A stretch of 64,000 bases of DNA from Nocardia cyriacigeorgica GUH-2 (lineage in GTDB: Bacteria > Actinomycetota > Actinomycetes > Mycobacteriales > Mycobacteriaceae). The notes beneath the pieces are model-generated. The model did not search any database, was not told the origin of the DNA, and saw nothing but the letters and a program-made list of their open reading frames with translations. The stretch lies in the NCBI RefSeq assembly GCF_000284035.1, contig NC_016887.1, positions 4,898,001 through 4,962,000 on the forward strand. Reading direction: 5' to 3'. Position 1 is the first letter of the stretch, and every line of letters starts with the position of its first letter. The position numbers were made by a program, and so were the translations under genes. Shown piece by piece: positions 25,008 through 33,104 of the stretch.

Positions 25008-26198
25008 TCAGGGCTTGCGGACGTGGTCGTAGACCTCGACGGTCTGCGCGGCGATCCGCGACCAATCGAATTCCGCCACCGCCCTGGCGCGGCCCGCGGC
25101 CCCATATTCGGCCGCCAGCACCGGGGCGGCGGCCAGCTCGTTCACCGCTTCGGCGAGGCCACGCTCATAAGCGCCCGGCGCGGCCGGGTCGTAATGCACC
25201 AGCCGTCCGGTGGCACCGTCGGCGACCACCTCGGGGATGCCGCCCACATCGGAGGCGACGACGGCGGTGCGGCAGGCCATCGCCTCCAGATTGACGATGC
25301 CCAGCGGCTCGTACACCGACGGGCAGACGAAGACGGTGGCCGCGGCCAGCACCTGCCGGATCTGCTCGGTGGGCAGCATGTCGCGCACCCAGAACACATT
25401 GCCGCGGCGACGGCTCAGCTCATCCACCGCCGAGGCCACCTCGATGGCCAGTTCCGGGGTGTCGGCCGCGCCCGCGCACAACACCACCTGGATCTCCGGA
25501 TCGAAATCGCGGGCGGCGGCCAGCAGATGCCCGACGCCCTTCTGCCGGGTGATCCTCCCGACGAAGGCCGCGATCGGCCGGTCGGTGCGCACCCCCAACT
25601 CCCACAGGAAGGGTTCGGTGCCGGCCGCGGGCGGGCCCGGATGCCAGACCGCGGCGTCGATGCCGTTGTGCACCACATGGACCCGGGCGGGGTCGACGGC
25701 CGGATAGGCGTCGAGTACGTCGCGGCGCATGCCCGCGCTGACGGCGATGATGGCGTCGGCGTGTTCGACGGCATTGCGTTCCGACCACGACGAGAGCCGG
25801 TAGCCGCCGCCGAGCTGCTCGGCCTTCCACGGCCGCCGCGGTTCCAGCGAGTGCGCGGTCAGCACGTGCGGAATGCCGTAGAGGGTGGCGGCCAGATGCC
25901 CGGCCAGGCCGGTGTACCAGGTGTGCGAATGCACCACGTCGACCTCGCCGGTGGCATCGGCCATCCGCAGCTGGGCCGACATCATCTGGATAGCGGGGTT
26001 GGCGGCGTAGAGGTGGGTATCGGGCTGATGCACCACGGCGTCGTCGCGCGGGGCGCCCATGCAGTGCACGGTGACCTCGGCGAGCGCGCGCAGCTCGGCC
26101 ACCAGTTCGGTGACGTGCACGCCGGCACCGCCGTAGACCTCCGGCGGGTATTCGCGGGTCAGCATGGCGACCCGCAGCCGATCGGCCGGCTCCGTCAT
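25008..26198 (-). CDS. glgM: glycosyltransferase GlgA/GlgM (glycogen synthase/maltose-1-phosphate synthase)
   Basis: This 396-aa GT4-fold enzyme has MLTREYPPEVYGGAGVHV, HSHTWYTGLAGH, VGRITRQKGVGHLL and the retaining GT motif PSVYEPLGIVNLEAMAC. The M. tuberculosis counterpart Rv1212c was annotated GlgA and later shown to make alpha-maltose-1-phosphate from ADP-glucose and glucose-1-phosphate. It is divergent from glgC, which supplies ADP-glucose, across about 107 bp. Start ATG 26198 gives the usual N-terminus; an in-frame GTG at 26222 is possible. Confidence 0.9.
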   Translation of the reverse strand: MTEPADRLRVAMLTREYPPEVYGGAGVHVTELVAELRALAEVTVHCMGAPRDDAVVHQPDTHLYAANPAIQMMSAQLRMADATGEVDVVHSHTWYTGLAGHLAATLYGIPHVLTAHSLEPRRPWKAEQLGGGYRLSSWSERNAVEHADAIIAVSAGMRRDVLDAYPAVDPARVHVVHNGIDAAVWHPGPPAAGTEPFLWELGVRTDRPIAAFVGRITRQKGVGHLLAAARDFDPEIQVVLCAGAADTPELAIEVASAVDELSRRRGNVFWVRDMLPTEQIRQVLAAATVFVCPSVYEPLGIVNLEAMACRTAVVASDVGGIPEVVADGATGRLVHYDPAAPGAYERGLAEAVNELAAAPVLAAEYGAAGRARAVAEFDWSRIAAQTVEVYDHVRKP

Positions 26199-26305
26199 CG
26201 CCGTCGCGTGCGCGAAACTCACGGATTCAACGTAGACGCTCGGCCCGGCCCGGGCCACTCGCACGCCACCCCACCTCCGGGCGTGAGGTTCGGTAGTTTG
26301 ACAGT

Positions 26306-27520
26306 GTGAGGAGCCAGCCGCACGTACTCGGAATCGTGCTCGCCGGTGGCGAGGGCAAGCGACTCTTTCCACTCACCGCCGACCGCGCCAAGCCGGCGGT
26401 CCCGTTCGGCGGTGCCTACCGCCTCATCGACTTCGTCCTCAGCAACCTCGTCAACGCCGGATACCTGCGACTGTGCGTGCTCACCCAGTACAAATCGCAT
26501 TCCCTGGACCGGCATATTTCGCAGACCTGGCGGTTGTCGGGTTTCGCCGGTGAATACATCACGCCGGTCCCGGCGCAGCAGCGGCTCGGCCCGCGCTGGT
26601 ACACCGGCAGCGCCGACGCCATCATGCAATCGCTGAACCTCATCTACGACGAGGACCCGGACTACATCGTGGTTTTCGGCGCCGACCACGTCTACCGGAT
26701 GGATCCCGAGCAGATGGTGGCCCATCACATCGAATCCGGCGCCGGGGTGACGGTGGCCGGCATCCGGGTGCCGCGCAGCCAGGCCAGCGCGTTCGGCTGC
26801 ATCGACTCCGACGAGTCCGGGCGCATCACCCAATTCCTGGAAAAGCCCGCCCATCCCCCCGGCACCCCCGACGACCCGAATTCGACTTTCGCGTCGATGG
26901 GCAATTACGTGTTCACCACCCGGGTGCTGGTCGATTCGATCCGCGCCGACGCCGACAATTCCGATTCCGACCACGATATGGGCGGCGACATCATCCCGAA
27001 GCTGGTCTCCGCCGGGCAGGCCGCCGTCTACGACTTCGCCGACAACGACGTCCCCGGCGCCACCGACCGCGACCGCGGCTACTGGCGCGATGTCGGCACC
27101 ATCGACGCCTTCTACGAGGCGCATATGGATCTGGTGTCGGTGCATCCGGTGTTCAATCTCTACAACAAGCACTGGCCGATCCGTGGTGCCGCGGAAAATC
27201 TGCCGCCGGCCAAATTCGCCCAGGGCGGGCTGGCGCAGGAATCCATTGTCGGCGCGGGCTCGATCCTGTCGGCGGCGACCGTGCGCAATTCGGTGCTCAG
27301 CGCCAATGTGGTGGTCGACGACGGCGCCACCGTGGAGGGCAGCGTGCTGATGCCGGGGGTGCGCATCGGCAAGGGCGCGGTGGTGCGGCGCGCCATTCTG
27401 GACAAGAACGTGGTGGTCTCCGAGGGCGAGATCATCGGCGTCGACCTGGAACGCGACCGGGATCGGTTCGCCATCAGCAACGGCGGCGTCGTCACCGTCG
27501 GTAAAGGGACCTGGGTCTGA
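26306..27520 (+). CDS. glgC: glucose-1-phosphate adenylyltransferase
   Basis: This 404-aa ADP-glucose pyrophosphorylase has an N-terminal nucleotidyltransferase with GIVLAGGEGKRLFPLT, KPAVPFGGAYRLIDF, RWYTGSADA and FGADHVYRMD. A C-terminal left-handed beta-helix of hexapeptide repeats follows (SVLSANVVVDDGATVEGSVL). It makes ADP-glucose from ATP and glucose-1-phosphate for glycogen, capsular alpha-glucan and maltose-1-phosphate. The GTG start leads directly into the core. It forms a divergent pair with glgM and is closed by a hairpin terminator. Confidence 0.94.
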   Translation: MRSQPHVLGIVLAGGEGKRLFPLTADRAKPAVPFGGAYRLIDFVLSNLVNAGYLRLCVLTQYKSHSLDRHISQTWRLSGFAGEYITPVPAQQRLGPRWYTGSADAIMQSLNLIYDEDPDYIVVFGADHVYRMDPEQMVAHHIESGAGVTVAGIRVPRSQASAFGCIDSDESGRITQFLEKPAHPPGTPDDPNSTFASMGNYVFTTRVLVDSIRADADNSDSDHDMGGDIIPKLVSAGQAAVYDFADNDVPGATDRDRGYWRDVGTIDAFYEAHMDLVSVHPVFNLYNKHWPIRGAAENLPPAKFAQGGLAQESIVGAGSILSAATVRNSVLSANVVVDDGATVEGSVLMPGVRIGKGAVVRRAILDKNVVVSEGEIIGVDLERDRDRFAISNGGVVTVGKGTWV

Positions 27521-27524
27521 GACG

Positions 27525-27563
27525 GAGCAGTGCCCCCTGACGGAGGGCCAGAGGGCACTGCTC
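27525..27563. terminator. terminator between glgC and the ABC exporter operon
   Basis: An 11-bp perfect stem (27525-27535 with 27553-27563) has a 17-nt loop that can pair further. It lies between convergent genes, 5 nt after the glgC stop. Confidence 0.7.
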
Positions 27564-27571
27564 GTGTCGGT

Positions 27572-29233
27572 TCAGCGCAAGTCTCGCCCGCGCCAGCCGA
27601 CCAGGCCGACGGCCAGCAGGACCGCCGCCAGCAGGGTCACCACCAGTACCGGTGCCACGGTGAACTCCGCGCCCGGCACCTTCGGCGCGTGACTGAACGG
27701 CTCGAGATTGCGCAGCCACTGCGGTGCGCCGGACACCGAGCCCAGCAGGAATACCGCGATCGCTCCCGTCAGCACACCCCACGCCACCGGCGTCCAGCGC
27801 GGCGCGAGCCCGAACAGCGCCACGGTGATCGCGACGAACAACCAGATCGCCGGCAACTGCACCAGCGCCGCGGCCAGCACACCGGGCAGCTTGTCGCCGA
27901 TGTCGTCGGCGGCGAGGCCGTAGACCAGCCCGCCGAGCAGACCGGCGGTCAGCATGGCGAGCACCGGTCCACCCAGCGCGAACACCAGATGCGACAGCGC
28001 CCACCGGAGGCGGCCCACGGCACCGGTGACGACCGTTTCGGCGTGACCGCTGTTCTCCTCACCGAACATGCGCAGCGTGGCCGAGATGGCGTACGCCGAG
28101 CCCGCGACACCGAGCATGGTGAACGCGTAGGTGACCATCGAGTCCTCCAGCGAATCCGTGCCACCCATCCGGGTGATGAGGTCGCGGATGGTGTCGTTGG
28201 AGCCGAGCTCGTCGCCGATGCCGTGCACCACGCTGCCGATCAGCAGCCCGTACAGGCCCAGGCCGATGGTCCACGCCAGCAGGGTGCCCCGTTGCAGGCG
28301 CCAGGCCAGGCCCATCGGGCCGGACAACCCGAGGCCGGCGGCGGGTTTGCCGAGCCGTTCGGCGATCAGGCCCGCGCCCACGTCGCGGCGCATCAGCAGC
28401 AGGTAGGCGGCGCCGACGCAGACCAGCACCGTCACCAGATGCAGCGCGAGCACCCACCAGCGGTCTCCGGCGAAGGCCCGCACCTGCAACGACCAGCCCT
28501 GCGGCGAGAGCCAGGTCAGCGGGCTGACCGGGCCGTTGCCTGCCTGGGCATCGCCCACCGCGCGCATCGTGTAGGTCAGCGCCAGCACCGCGAAGGCGAT
28601 GCCGCGGGCCAGCCGGGCGCTGGTGGTGAGCTGAGCGGCGACCGCGGCCACCGCCGCGAACACCATGCCCGAGGCGGCCAGCGCGGCCCCGAAGGCCAGC
28701 GATCCGGTGACCGGGACATCGGTCGCCGCCAGACTCAACGCGCCGATCAGGCCGGTGGCCAGCGCACCACCCAGCCCGAGCACCAGCGCCGCGGTGAGCC
28801 CGGCGAAGCGGCCCACCGAGGTGGAGGCCACCAGCTCCGAACGTCCGGTCTCCTCCTCCGCCCGGGTGTGCCGGATGACGGTGAGGATGGTCGCCACCGC
28901 GATCAGGGTGAAGAACATCCCCGCTTTCCAGACACCGACCGCACCGATGCTGGTGTTGTAGATCGGGCCGTACATGGCCAGCTGCGAGGGGCTGGCCAGG
29001 ATGGAATCGGCGAAGGACGCGCGGTCGGCCTCGGTGGGATAGACCGTGTCGATGCTCGCGACGTAGACGCTGCCCAACGGCACCGACAGCAGCAATACCC
29101 AGGCGGGCAAGACGATTCGGTCGCGGCGCAGCGCCAAGCGCAGCATGCGGGCGGTACCGGCGAATCCGTCGGCGGTGCCGTAGCGGGCGGGGGCTCGGTG
29201 CTCGCCGGGCCGCGAGAGCGTGGCGGTGGTCAT
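27572..29233 (-). CDS. ABC exporter permease, tetronasin-type (Rv1217c-like)
   Basis: This 553-aa polytopic protein has about 12 membrane spans in two six-helix halves, the layout of tetronasin/antibiotic ABC-2 permeases. Between spans lies RHTRAEEETGRSELV, a conserved cytoplasmic coupling element, and it recurs in weaker form as MFGEENSGHAETVV in the second half. Its ATG overlaps the ATPase stop by 4 bp. With the upstream ATPase and TetR it reproduces the M. tuberculosis Rv1217c-Rv1219c multidrug efflux unit. Confidence 0.9.
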   Translation of the reverse strand: MTTATLSRPGEHRAPARYGTADGFAGTARMLRLALRRDRIVLPAWVLLLSVPLGSVYVASIDTVYPTEADRASFADSILASPSQLAMYGPIYNTSIGAVGVWKAGMFFTLIAVATILTVIRHTRAEEETGRSELVASTSVGRFAGLTAALVLGLGGALATGLIGALSLAATDVPVTGSLAFGAALAASGMVFAAVAAVAAQLTTSARLARGIAFAVLALTYTMRAVGDAQAGNGPVSPLTWLSPQGWSLQVRAFAGDRWWVLALHLVTVLVCVGAAYLLLMRRDVGAGLIAERLGKPAAGLGLSGPMGLAWRLQRGTLLAWTIGLGLYGLLIGSVVHGIGDELGSNDTIRDLITRMGGTDSLEDSMVTYAFTMLGVAGSAYAISATLRMFGEENSGHAETVVTGAVGRLRWALSHLVFALGGPVLAMLTAGLLGGLVYGLAADDIGDKLPGVLAAALVQLPAIWLFVAITVALFGLAPRWTPVAWGVLTGAIAVFLLGSVSGAPQWLRNLEPFSHAPKVPGAEFTVAPVLVVTLLAAVLLAVGLVGWRGRDLR

Positions 29234-30171
29234 TTCCGCACCTTCAGCAGCTCGGAATCGGCGGTGGACTCGGCGTCGGGCTGATCGCCTGCGACCGAAT
29301 AGTGACGCATGAACAGCTCTTCCAGCGTCGGCGGCTGGCTCACCAGACTGCGCACGCCGGTGTCGCCGAGAATGCGGATCAGCTCGCCGAGATGCTCGCT
29401 GTCGACCTGGCAATGCAACGTGCGGTCCTCCAGCCGCACATCGGCCACGCCCGGCAAGGCGCTGAGATCGCCTGGGTCGCCGGTCAATTCGGCGGTGATG
29501 GAGGTGCGGCTCAGATGCCGCATCGACGAGAGCGTCCCGGACTCCACGGTGCGTCCGGACCGGATGATGGTCACCCGCTCACAGAGCACCTCGACTTCGG
29601 ACAGGATGTGACTCGACAGCAGCACCGTGACCCCGCGCTGCGCCGCCTCCGCCACACAGTCGCGAAACACCTGCTCCATCAACGGATCCAGGCCCGAGGT
29701 CGGTTCGTCGAGCAGCAACAGTTCCGCGTTCGACGAAAACGCCGACACCAGTGCGACTTTCTGCCGGTTGCCCTTCGAGTAGGTGCGGGCCTTCTTGCGC
29801 GGATCGAGTTCGAATCGCTCGATCAGTTCCGCCCGCCGCGCGGTGTCGATACCGCCGCGCATCCGGGCAAGCAGGTCGATGGTCTCACCACCGGACAGCG
29901 ACGGCCACAGCGTGACATCGCCTGGCACATAAGCGATCTGGCGGTGCAGTTCGACCGCGTCCACCCACGGGTCGCGACGCAGCAAGCGCACCTCACCGGA
30001 GGTGCGCGCCAGCACGCCGAGCAGGATGCGGATGGTGGTGGATTTGCCGGCACCGTTGGGGCCGAGGAAGCCGTGCACCTCGCCCTGGTCCACTTCCAGA
30101 TCCAGCCCGTCGAGGGCGCGGACCTGGCCGAAGTGTTTGTACAGATCCCGGACGTGGATTGCCGATGTCAT
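29230..30171 (-). CDS. ABC exporter ATP-binding protein (Rv1218c-like)
   Basis: This 313-aa ATPase of the DrrA type has Walker A GPNGAGKST, Q-loop AYVPGDVTLWPS, signature YSKGNRQKVAL (a Y-S-K-G-N variant of LSGGQ), Walker B LLLLDEPTSGLD and the H-loop LLSSHIL. A C-terminal regulatory segment of about 90 residues follows. It powers the permease encoded immediately downstream. The YSKGNRQ variant is normal in this subfamily. Confidence 0.92.
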   Translation of the reverse strand: MTSAIHVRDLYKHFGQVRALDGLDLEVDQGEVHGFLGPNGAGKSTTIRILLGVLARTSGEVRLLRRDPWVDAVELHRQIAYVPGDVTLWPSLSGGETIDLLARMRGGIDTARRAELIERFELDPRKKARTYSKGNRQKVALVSAFSSNAELLLLDEPTSGLDPLMEQVFRDCVAEAAQRGVTVLLSSHILSEVEVLCERVTIIRSGRTVESGTLSSMRHLSRTSITAELTGDPGDLSALPGVADVRLEDRTLHCQVDSEHLGELIRILGDTGVRSLVSQPPTLEELFMRHYSVAGDQPDAESTADSELLKVRK

Positions 30172-30189
30172 GGGAACTCCTGAGGAGAT

Positions 30190-30855
30190 CTAGGTATCTG
30201 GACTCTGTTGATCGAGAAGGGCGTCGAGCATCATCGAGCTGGTCATCAGACCGTTGGTGAACAGCTCGACGCCGGGGACAAGCATCTGGTCGGCGTAGGC
30301 GCGCAGGGCCTTGCCGTAATCGAGTGGGCCCTCGTGTTCGGCGGCATACAGCTGCAGGAAGAACATCAGGCCGCCGCCGTTGTTCAGCGCGAGATATCGG
30401 GCCGTGGCGTGCAGATCGCGGAGCGGGCGGATGGTGCCCGCGGCGATTCCCGCCCGCAGATATTGCTCGACATCGGACACCATGTGTTCGAACAACGTGC
30501 CCGCCAGCGCCCCACCGGCTTGAAAGCTCCGCACGATATAGGCGATGACCGGTCCGAAGCTTTCGATCTCGGCGAGCTGACCGAGGATGTTGGACGACGA
30601 CGGCCGCTCGACCGAATCCAGCTTGGAATCGCGGATGACCTTGCGGACGTATTCGTCACATTCCGCGCGCAGCCCGTCCTTCGACCCGAAATGGTGGTTG
30701 ACGAGCCCCGGCGAGACACCGGCGGCGGTGGCGATGGCACGAACCCCGACGTTGAACCCCTGCTCACCGAAGACGGCGATGGCGGCGTCGCGAATGCGCG
30801 CACGAGTGCTCAGATCCGGGGCGGATCCTTCCGATACGGCTGATCTGTTAAACAC
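30190..30855 (-). CDS. TetR-family repressor of the ABC exporter (Rv1219c-like)
   Basis: This 221-aa regulator has the TetR HTH TRARIRDAAIAVFGEQGFN...GVSPGLVNHHFGSKDGL at residues about 18-65. An all-helical ligand-binding/dimer domain follows. It lies 18 bp upstream of the ATPase gene on the same strand, matching the repressor of Rv1217c-Rv1218c. The GTG start overlaps a tandem 15-bp direct repeat that is a likely operator, so autorepression of the whole operon is expected. No Shine-Dalgarno is seen, and the transcript may be leaderless. Confidence 0.9.
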   Translation of the reverse strand: MFNRSAVSEGSAPDLSTRARIRDAAIAVFGEQGFNVGVRAIATAAGVSPGLVNHHFGSKDGLRAECDEYVRKVIRDSKLDSVERPSSSNILGQLAEIESFGPVIAYIVRSFQAGGALAGTLFEHMVSDVEQYLRAGIAAGTIRPLRDLHATARYLALNNGGGLMFFLQLYAAEHEGPLDYGKALRAYADQMLVPGVELFTNGLMTSSMMLDALLDQQSPDT

Positions 30856-30884
30856 ATGTTCAATATACTAAACACTCGTTCAAT
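30850..30884. promoter_or_regulatory. tandem direct-repeat operator at the tetR start codon
   Basis: Two 15-bp repeats, AAACACATGTTCAAT and AAACACTCGTTCAAT (13/15 identical), are spaced 20 bp apart, that is two helical turns. Each contains an AAC-N4-GTT dyad. The first covers the TetR start codon. This is a typical arrangement for two TetR dimers. Confidence 0.65.
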
Positions 30885-31053
30885 CAGCCGTCAATGGGTG
30901 GGCGCAAGTCTTCGGTCGAGAGATCTGGACACCGGCACTGATCAGCGCATACGGCAGCCGCGGGCGGCGCGGAACGGCAGCGGCGCCGGCGTCAGCAGCA
31001 CGTGGCGCCGAGCGCGTCAGTCCGAGCGGCGCGGTGATCGACGACGGGAGGTG

Positions 31054-31692
31054 TCACCCACGCGACGCGCAGAGCAGCCCGTCGCCCACCGGAATCAGCA
31101 CGCTGGTGAGGTTCGGATCCTCCGCGATCGCCCGGGTCGCCGCGCGCACCGCCTGGGTGGCCGCATCACGCTGTGCGGGATCGGGCACCCGCCCGCCCAG
31201 CAGCGCGTTGTGCAGCAGGATCGCCCCGCCGTCGCGCAGTAACCGCACCCCTTCGGCGACGTACTGCGGATGCTCGACCGGCGCCGCATCGATGAACACC
31301 AGGTCATAGGCGCCGTCGGCCAGCCGCGGCAGCACATCGAGGGCGCGGCCGTTGATCAGCCGGGTGCGCGCGAGCGGGATGTCGGCGGCACGGAAGGCCT
31401 CTTTGGCCGCGCGTTGATGCTCCGGCTCGGAATCGATCGTGGTCAGCGTGCCGTCCTCGCGCATACCGTCGAGCAACCACAAACCGCTGATACCCGCGCC
31501 GGTGCCCACCTCGACCACCGCCCGTGCGCCCAGCATCTGGGCGTACATGCTCAGCAACGCGCCGACGGACGGCGCCACCGGCGCGGCGCCCAGTTCGGTG
31601 GCCCGTTCGCGGGCGCTGACGAGGATCTCGTCCTCCACGACGGATTCCTCCACGTAGGCGAGATTTCGCTCCAGGTTCGATGCCACGCCCAT
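31054..31692 (-). CDS. O-methyltransferase, class I SAM-dependent (Rv1220c-like)
   Basis: The 212-aa protein belongs to the COMT-like O-methyltransferase 3 family. It has the SAM motif VVEVGTGAGISGLWLL, the acidic TTIDSEPEH, and the metal-site pattern DLVFIDAAPVEHPQYV with LLRDGGAILLHNALLGG. The target is unknown. It is divergent from sigE (about 260 bp apart), an arrangement shared with M. tuberculosis Rv1220c-sigE. Confidence 0.88.
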   Translation of the reverse strand: MGVASNLERNLAYVEESVVEDEILVSARERATELGAAPVAPSVGALLSMYAQMLGARAVVEVGTGAGISGLWLLDGMREDGTLTTIDSEPEHQRAAKEAFRAADIPLARTRLINGRALDVLPRLADGAYDLVFIDAAPVEHPQYVAEGVRLLRDGGAILLHNALLGGRVPDPAQRDAATQAVRAATRAIAEDPNLTSVLIPVGDGLLCASRG

Positions 31693-31838
31693 GAGGCTAT
31701 GCCAAACCGTGACCAGCGGCCCGAAACATTCTCAGGTGTCCCTCAGGATCTCCATACACAGGCCATATCGCGACAGGAAAGAGTAGGCAGCACGCAAGAC
31801 CAGCCGACCGGCAGGCGAACGAGCCAGAGCACCGGGTC

Positions 31839-31866
31839 GGGAACAACCGGACACCTTCCATCGGTT
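31839..31866 (+). promoter_or_regulatory. ECF-type promoter upstream of sigE
   Basis: GGGAAC (31839-31844) and GTT (31864-31866) are spaced as in the mycobacterial SigE/SigH consensus GGGAACYA-N15-16-cGTT, with one deviation in each box. Predicted transcription starts about 80 nt before the sigE ATG. This would give autoregulation of sigE. Confidence 0.6.
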
Positions 31867-31952
31867 GTACCCGACAGCGACGGTCCGTGGATCCGGGCCG
31901 CTGCCCGAACTCCATCGCCTCGGGTCCCGAGTAGGAGGTATTTCCCATCCAC

Positions 31953-32624
31953 ATGGTCGATGCGGCGCGCGAGTACGCCACCCTGCCCGAGCTGCCGACG
32001 CAGCGTGATCTCACCGCACTGGAACCGGCCGAGGTCGCCGAGGAAGAACTGACCGGCACCGCGGCCTTCGATGCCACCGGCGATCGCTCGGTCATGCCCA
32101 CCTGGGACGAACTGGTCCGCGAGCACGCCGACCGGGTCTACCGGCTGGCCTACCGCCTCTCCGGCGACGCCCAGGACGCCGAGGATCTCACCCAGGAAAC
32201 CTTCATCCGGGTCTTCCGCTCACTGTCGAACTACCAGCCGGGCACCTTCGAGGGCTGGCTGCACCGCATCACCACCAACCTGTTCCTGGACATGGTCCGC
32301 CGCCGCGGCCGCATCCGGATGGAAGCGCTGCCCGAGGACTACGACCGGGTGCCGGCCCAGGGACCGGGCCCCGAGCAGGTCTACCACGACGCCCGCCTCG
32401 ACCCCGATCTGCAATCGGCGCTGGACGCGCTGGCCCCGGAGTTCCGTGCCGCGGTCGTGCTCTGCGACATCGAGGGGCTGTCCTACGAGGAGATCGGTGC
32501 CACCCTCGGGGTCAAACTGGGCACCGTCCGCAGCCGGATCCATCGCGGCCGTCAGGCACTACGCGATCACCTTGCGCATAATGGAACCCAGGACCGGTTC
32601 GCCGACGCGGCGAGCAAGTCCTGA
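31953..32624 (+). CDS. sigE: ECF RNA polymerase sigma factor SigE
   Basis: This 223-aa ECF sigma has region 2 VYRLAYRLSGDAQDAEDLTQ and FIRVFRSL near residues 66-92, and region 4 LSYEEIGATLGVKLGTVRSR near 172-198. A mycobacterial-type acidic N-terminal extension precedes. It directs the envelope-stress response; the next three genes are its anti-sigma, HtrA and TatB, as in Rv1221-Rv1224. AGGAGG at 31933-31938 is 14 nt from ATG 31953, unusually far, and 8 nt from an in-frame ATC at 31947. Translation start is therefore uncertain. A matching ECF promoter lies upstream. Confidence 0.94.
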   Translation: MVDAAREYATLPELPTQRDLTALEPAEVAEEELTGTAAFDATGDRSVMPTWDELVREHADRVYRLAYRLSGDAQDAEDLTQETFIRVFRSLSNYQPGTFEGWLHRITTNLFLDMVRRRGRIRMEALPEDYDRVPAQGPGPEQVYHDARLDPDLQSALDALAPEFRAAVVLCDIEGLSYEEIGATLGVKLGTVRSRIHRGRQALRDHLAHNGTQDRFADAASKS

Positions 32625-32701
32625 ACCAGCAAGAACGGGTGATCCCCGGCCGTGGCGCCAGGCCCGGCCGTGATCGAGTCGGTTGGAAGGATGAGCACCG
32701 A

Positions 32702-33094
32702 ATGAGTGGCGACTCCGGTACGTCAGGTCGTTCACCGCGTTTCCGTTCCACCGAGCATCTGGCGAGCGAGGCCGTCGCCGCCTATGTGGACGGCGAACTG
32801 CGGATGAACGCCTATCTGCGTGCCGCCCAGCACATTTCCGTGTGCCCCGAATGCGCCGCCGAGGTCGAGGCCCAGCAGCAGGCCCGCATCGCCTTGCGCC
32901 GCGCCGCCCAGATCTCCATTCCGCACGGGCTGCACGACAGCCTGACCCGCATTCCCCTCGGCGAACTCCCCGGCACCGATCGTTCCGCCGCGGCCGCCCG
33001 CAATTCCCGTGACGAGGCCGTTTCCGGTTTCCTCAGTGGGTCTTTCGCGGCGAGCTTCGACAGTAGGCGGTGGACAACCTGGTGGCGCAAGTAG
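32702..33094 (+). CDS. rseA: anti-sigma factor RseA (zinc-associated)
   Basis: This 130-aa cytoplasmic protein has the ZAS motif His44-x3-Cys48-x2-Cys51 (HISVCPEC) and no membrane helix, like Rv1222. It binds SigE and keeps it inactive until it is degraded after envelope stress. GGAAGG lies 11 nt before ATG 32702. A 4-codon frame (32691-32705) ends in an ATGA overlap with the start, which may couple initiation. The gene sits between sigE and htrA as expected. Confidence 0.9.
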   Translation: MSGDSGTSGRSPRFRSTEHLASEAVAAYVDGELRMNAYLRAAQHISVCPECAAEVEAQQQARIALRRAAQISIPHGLHDSLTRIPLGELPGTDRSAAAARNSRDEAVSGFLSGSFAASFDSRRWTTWWRK

Positions 33095-33104
33095 AGTTTG
33101 GCGC

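Noticed and set aside
27530..29284. Long plus-strand open frame opposite the ABC permease
   Set aside because: Composition is Arg/Gln/His-rich shadow coding of the minus-strand permease, whose membrane pattern, start and operon overlap are convincing.
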